Below are positions 41,256-41,446 of a DNA stretch of 41,446 nt, piece after piece (positions within the stretch are counted from its first letter, which is position 1; every line of letters starts with the position of its first letter). The stretch is taken from contig JAUCBJ010002668.1 in assembly GCA_032718475.1 (NCBI GenBank), positions 1 through 41,446 on the forward strand, given 5' to 3'. The notes under the pieces were generated by a model. It had not been told where the DNA came from and did not search any database. It saw only the letters and a program-made list of their open reading frames with translations. This DNA comes from Nemertoderma westbladi. Its lineage: Eukaryota; Xenacoelomorpha; Nemertodermatida; Nemertodermatidae. Both the position numbers and the translations under genes were made by a program.

Positions 41256-41446
41256 TGTCAAAACTCTGTGAAAAATTTGCGTTTCTTTATGAAAGCCCAC
41301 CTCGGACGATGTAACTTTTATAGCAATATCAGCCCTCTTTCACGAGCAACGTTGTTGAGGTTATTGGTTTTATCTATATCTATTTGAAAAATCTAGTCGA
41401 TCGAGTCGAGGATGTGGCCCTTCAAAATGTTTCTGAAACAAGTTGC

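Overview
The window is nuclear DNA from an animal, most likely a marine or other invertebrate bilaterian. It is AT-rich, has GT-AG introns, and carries conserved metazoan genes (Rab3, TADA2B, ELP5 and probably a folliculin-interacting protein). Intergenic and intronic space is filled with minisatellites, terminal-inverted-repeat elements, LINE fragments and long G/C homopolymers. No gene is organised in an operon. The species cannot be named from the sequence alone.

Layout. 1-970: broken minus-strand gene of a FEN/XPG-like nuclease family. 976-2034: about eight X-box-like palindromes spaced roughly 125-150 bp apart. 2399-3537: two minus-strand exons of a probable FNIP gene. 3698-4445: cluster of CAATTAATTG palindromes. 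4449-7540: a TIR element split by a 5'-truncated LINE with an 11-bp target duplication. 7629-8651: a long-TIR foldback element with a 9-bp target duplication. 9304-10686: intact single-exon TADA2B. 10651-14352: a minisatellite of about 70 units whose repeat unit is the last 11 codons plus stop of TADA2B, itself split by a 915-bp TIR element. 14690-18800: more TIR elements and a ~170-bp tandem repeat. 17332-17470: a CCAAT/CRE/TATA promoter candidate.

22246-32348 is Rab3 on the plus strand: five coding exons (645 nt, 214 aa), with the first coding exon present twice in a tandem duplication of about 1.1 kb. Its introns hold a TTTTGGGGGA minisatellite and a 2.2-kb, 30-bp-unit minisatellite with higher-order structure. 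Downstream lie 3.5 kb without a recognisable gene, a 21-bp minisatellite (35890-36672), a second LINE 3' fragment (36964-37540), intact ELP5 (38237-39148), another TIR element (39457-40671) and a possible minus-strand terminal exon (40768-41037).

The genes do unrelated jobs: TADA2B in SAGA-type histone acetylation, ELP5 in Elongator tRNA modification, Rab3 in regulated exocytosis, FNIP in nutrient and lysosome signalling. The distinctive biology is in the repeats: a gene whose own stop-codon region was amplified into its probable 3' UTR, a homogenised duplicate Rab3 exon, several TTAA-type elements sharing an internal module, and strong over-representation of the palindromes TACCGGTA and TAGGCCTA.
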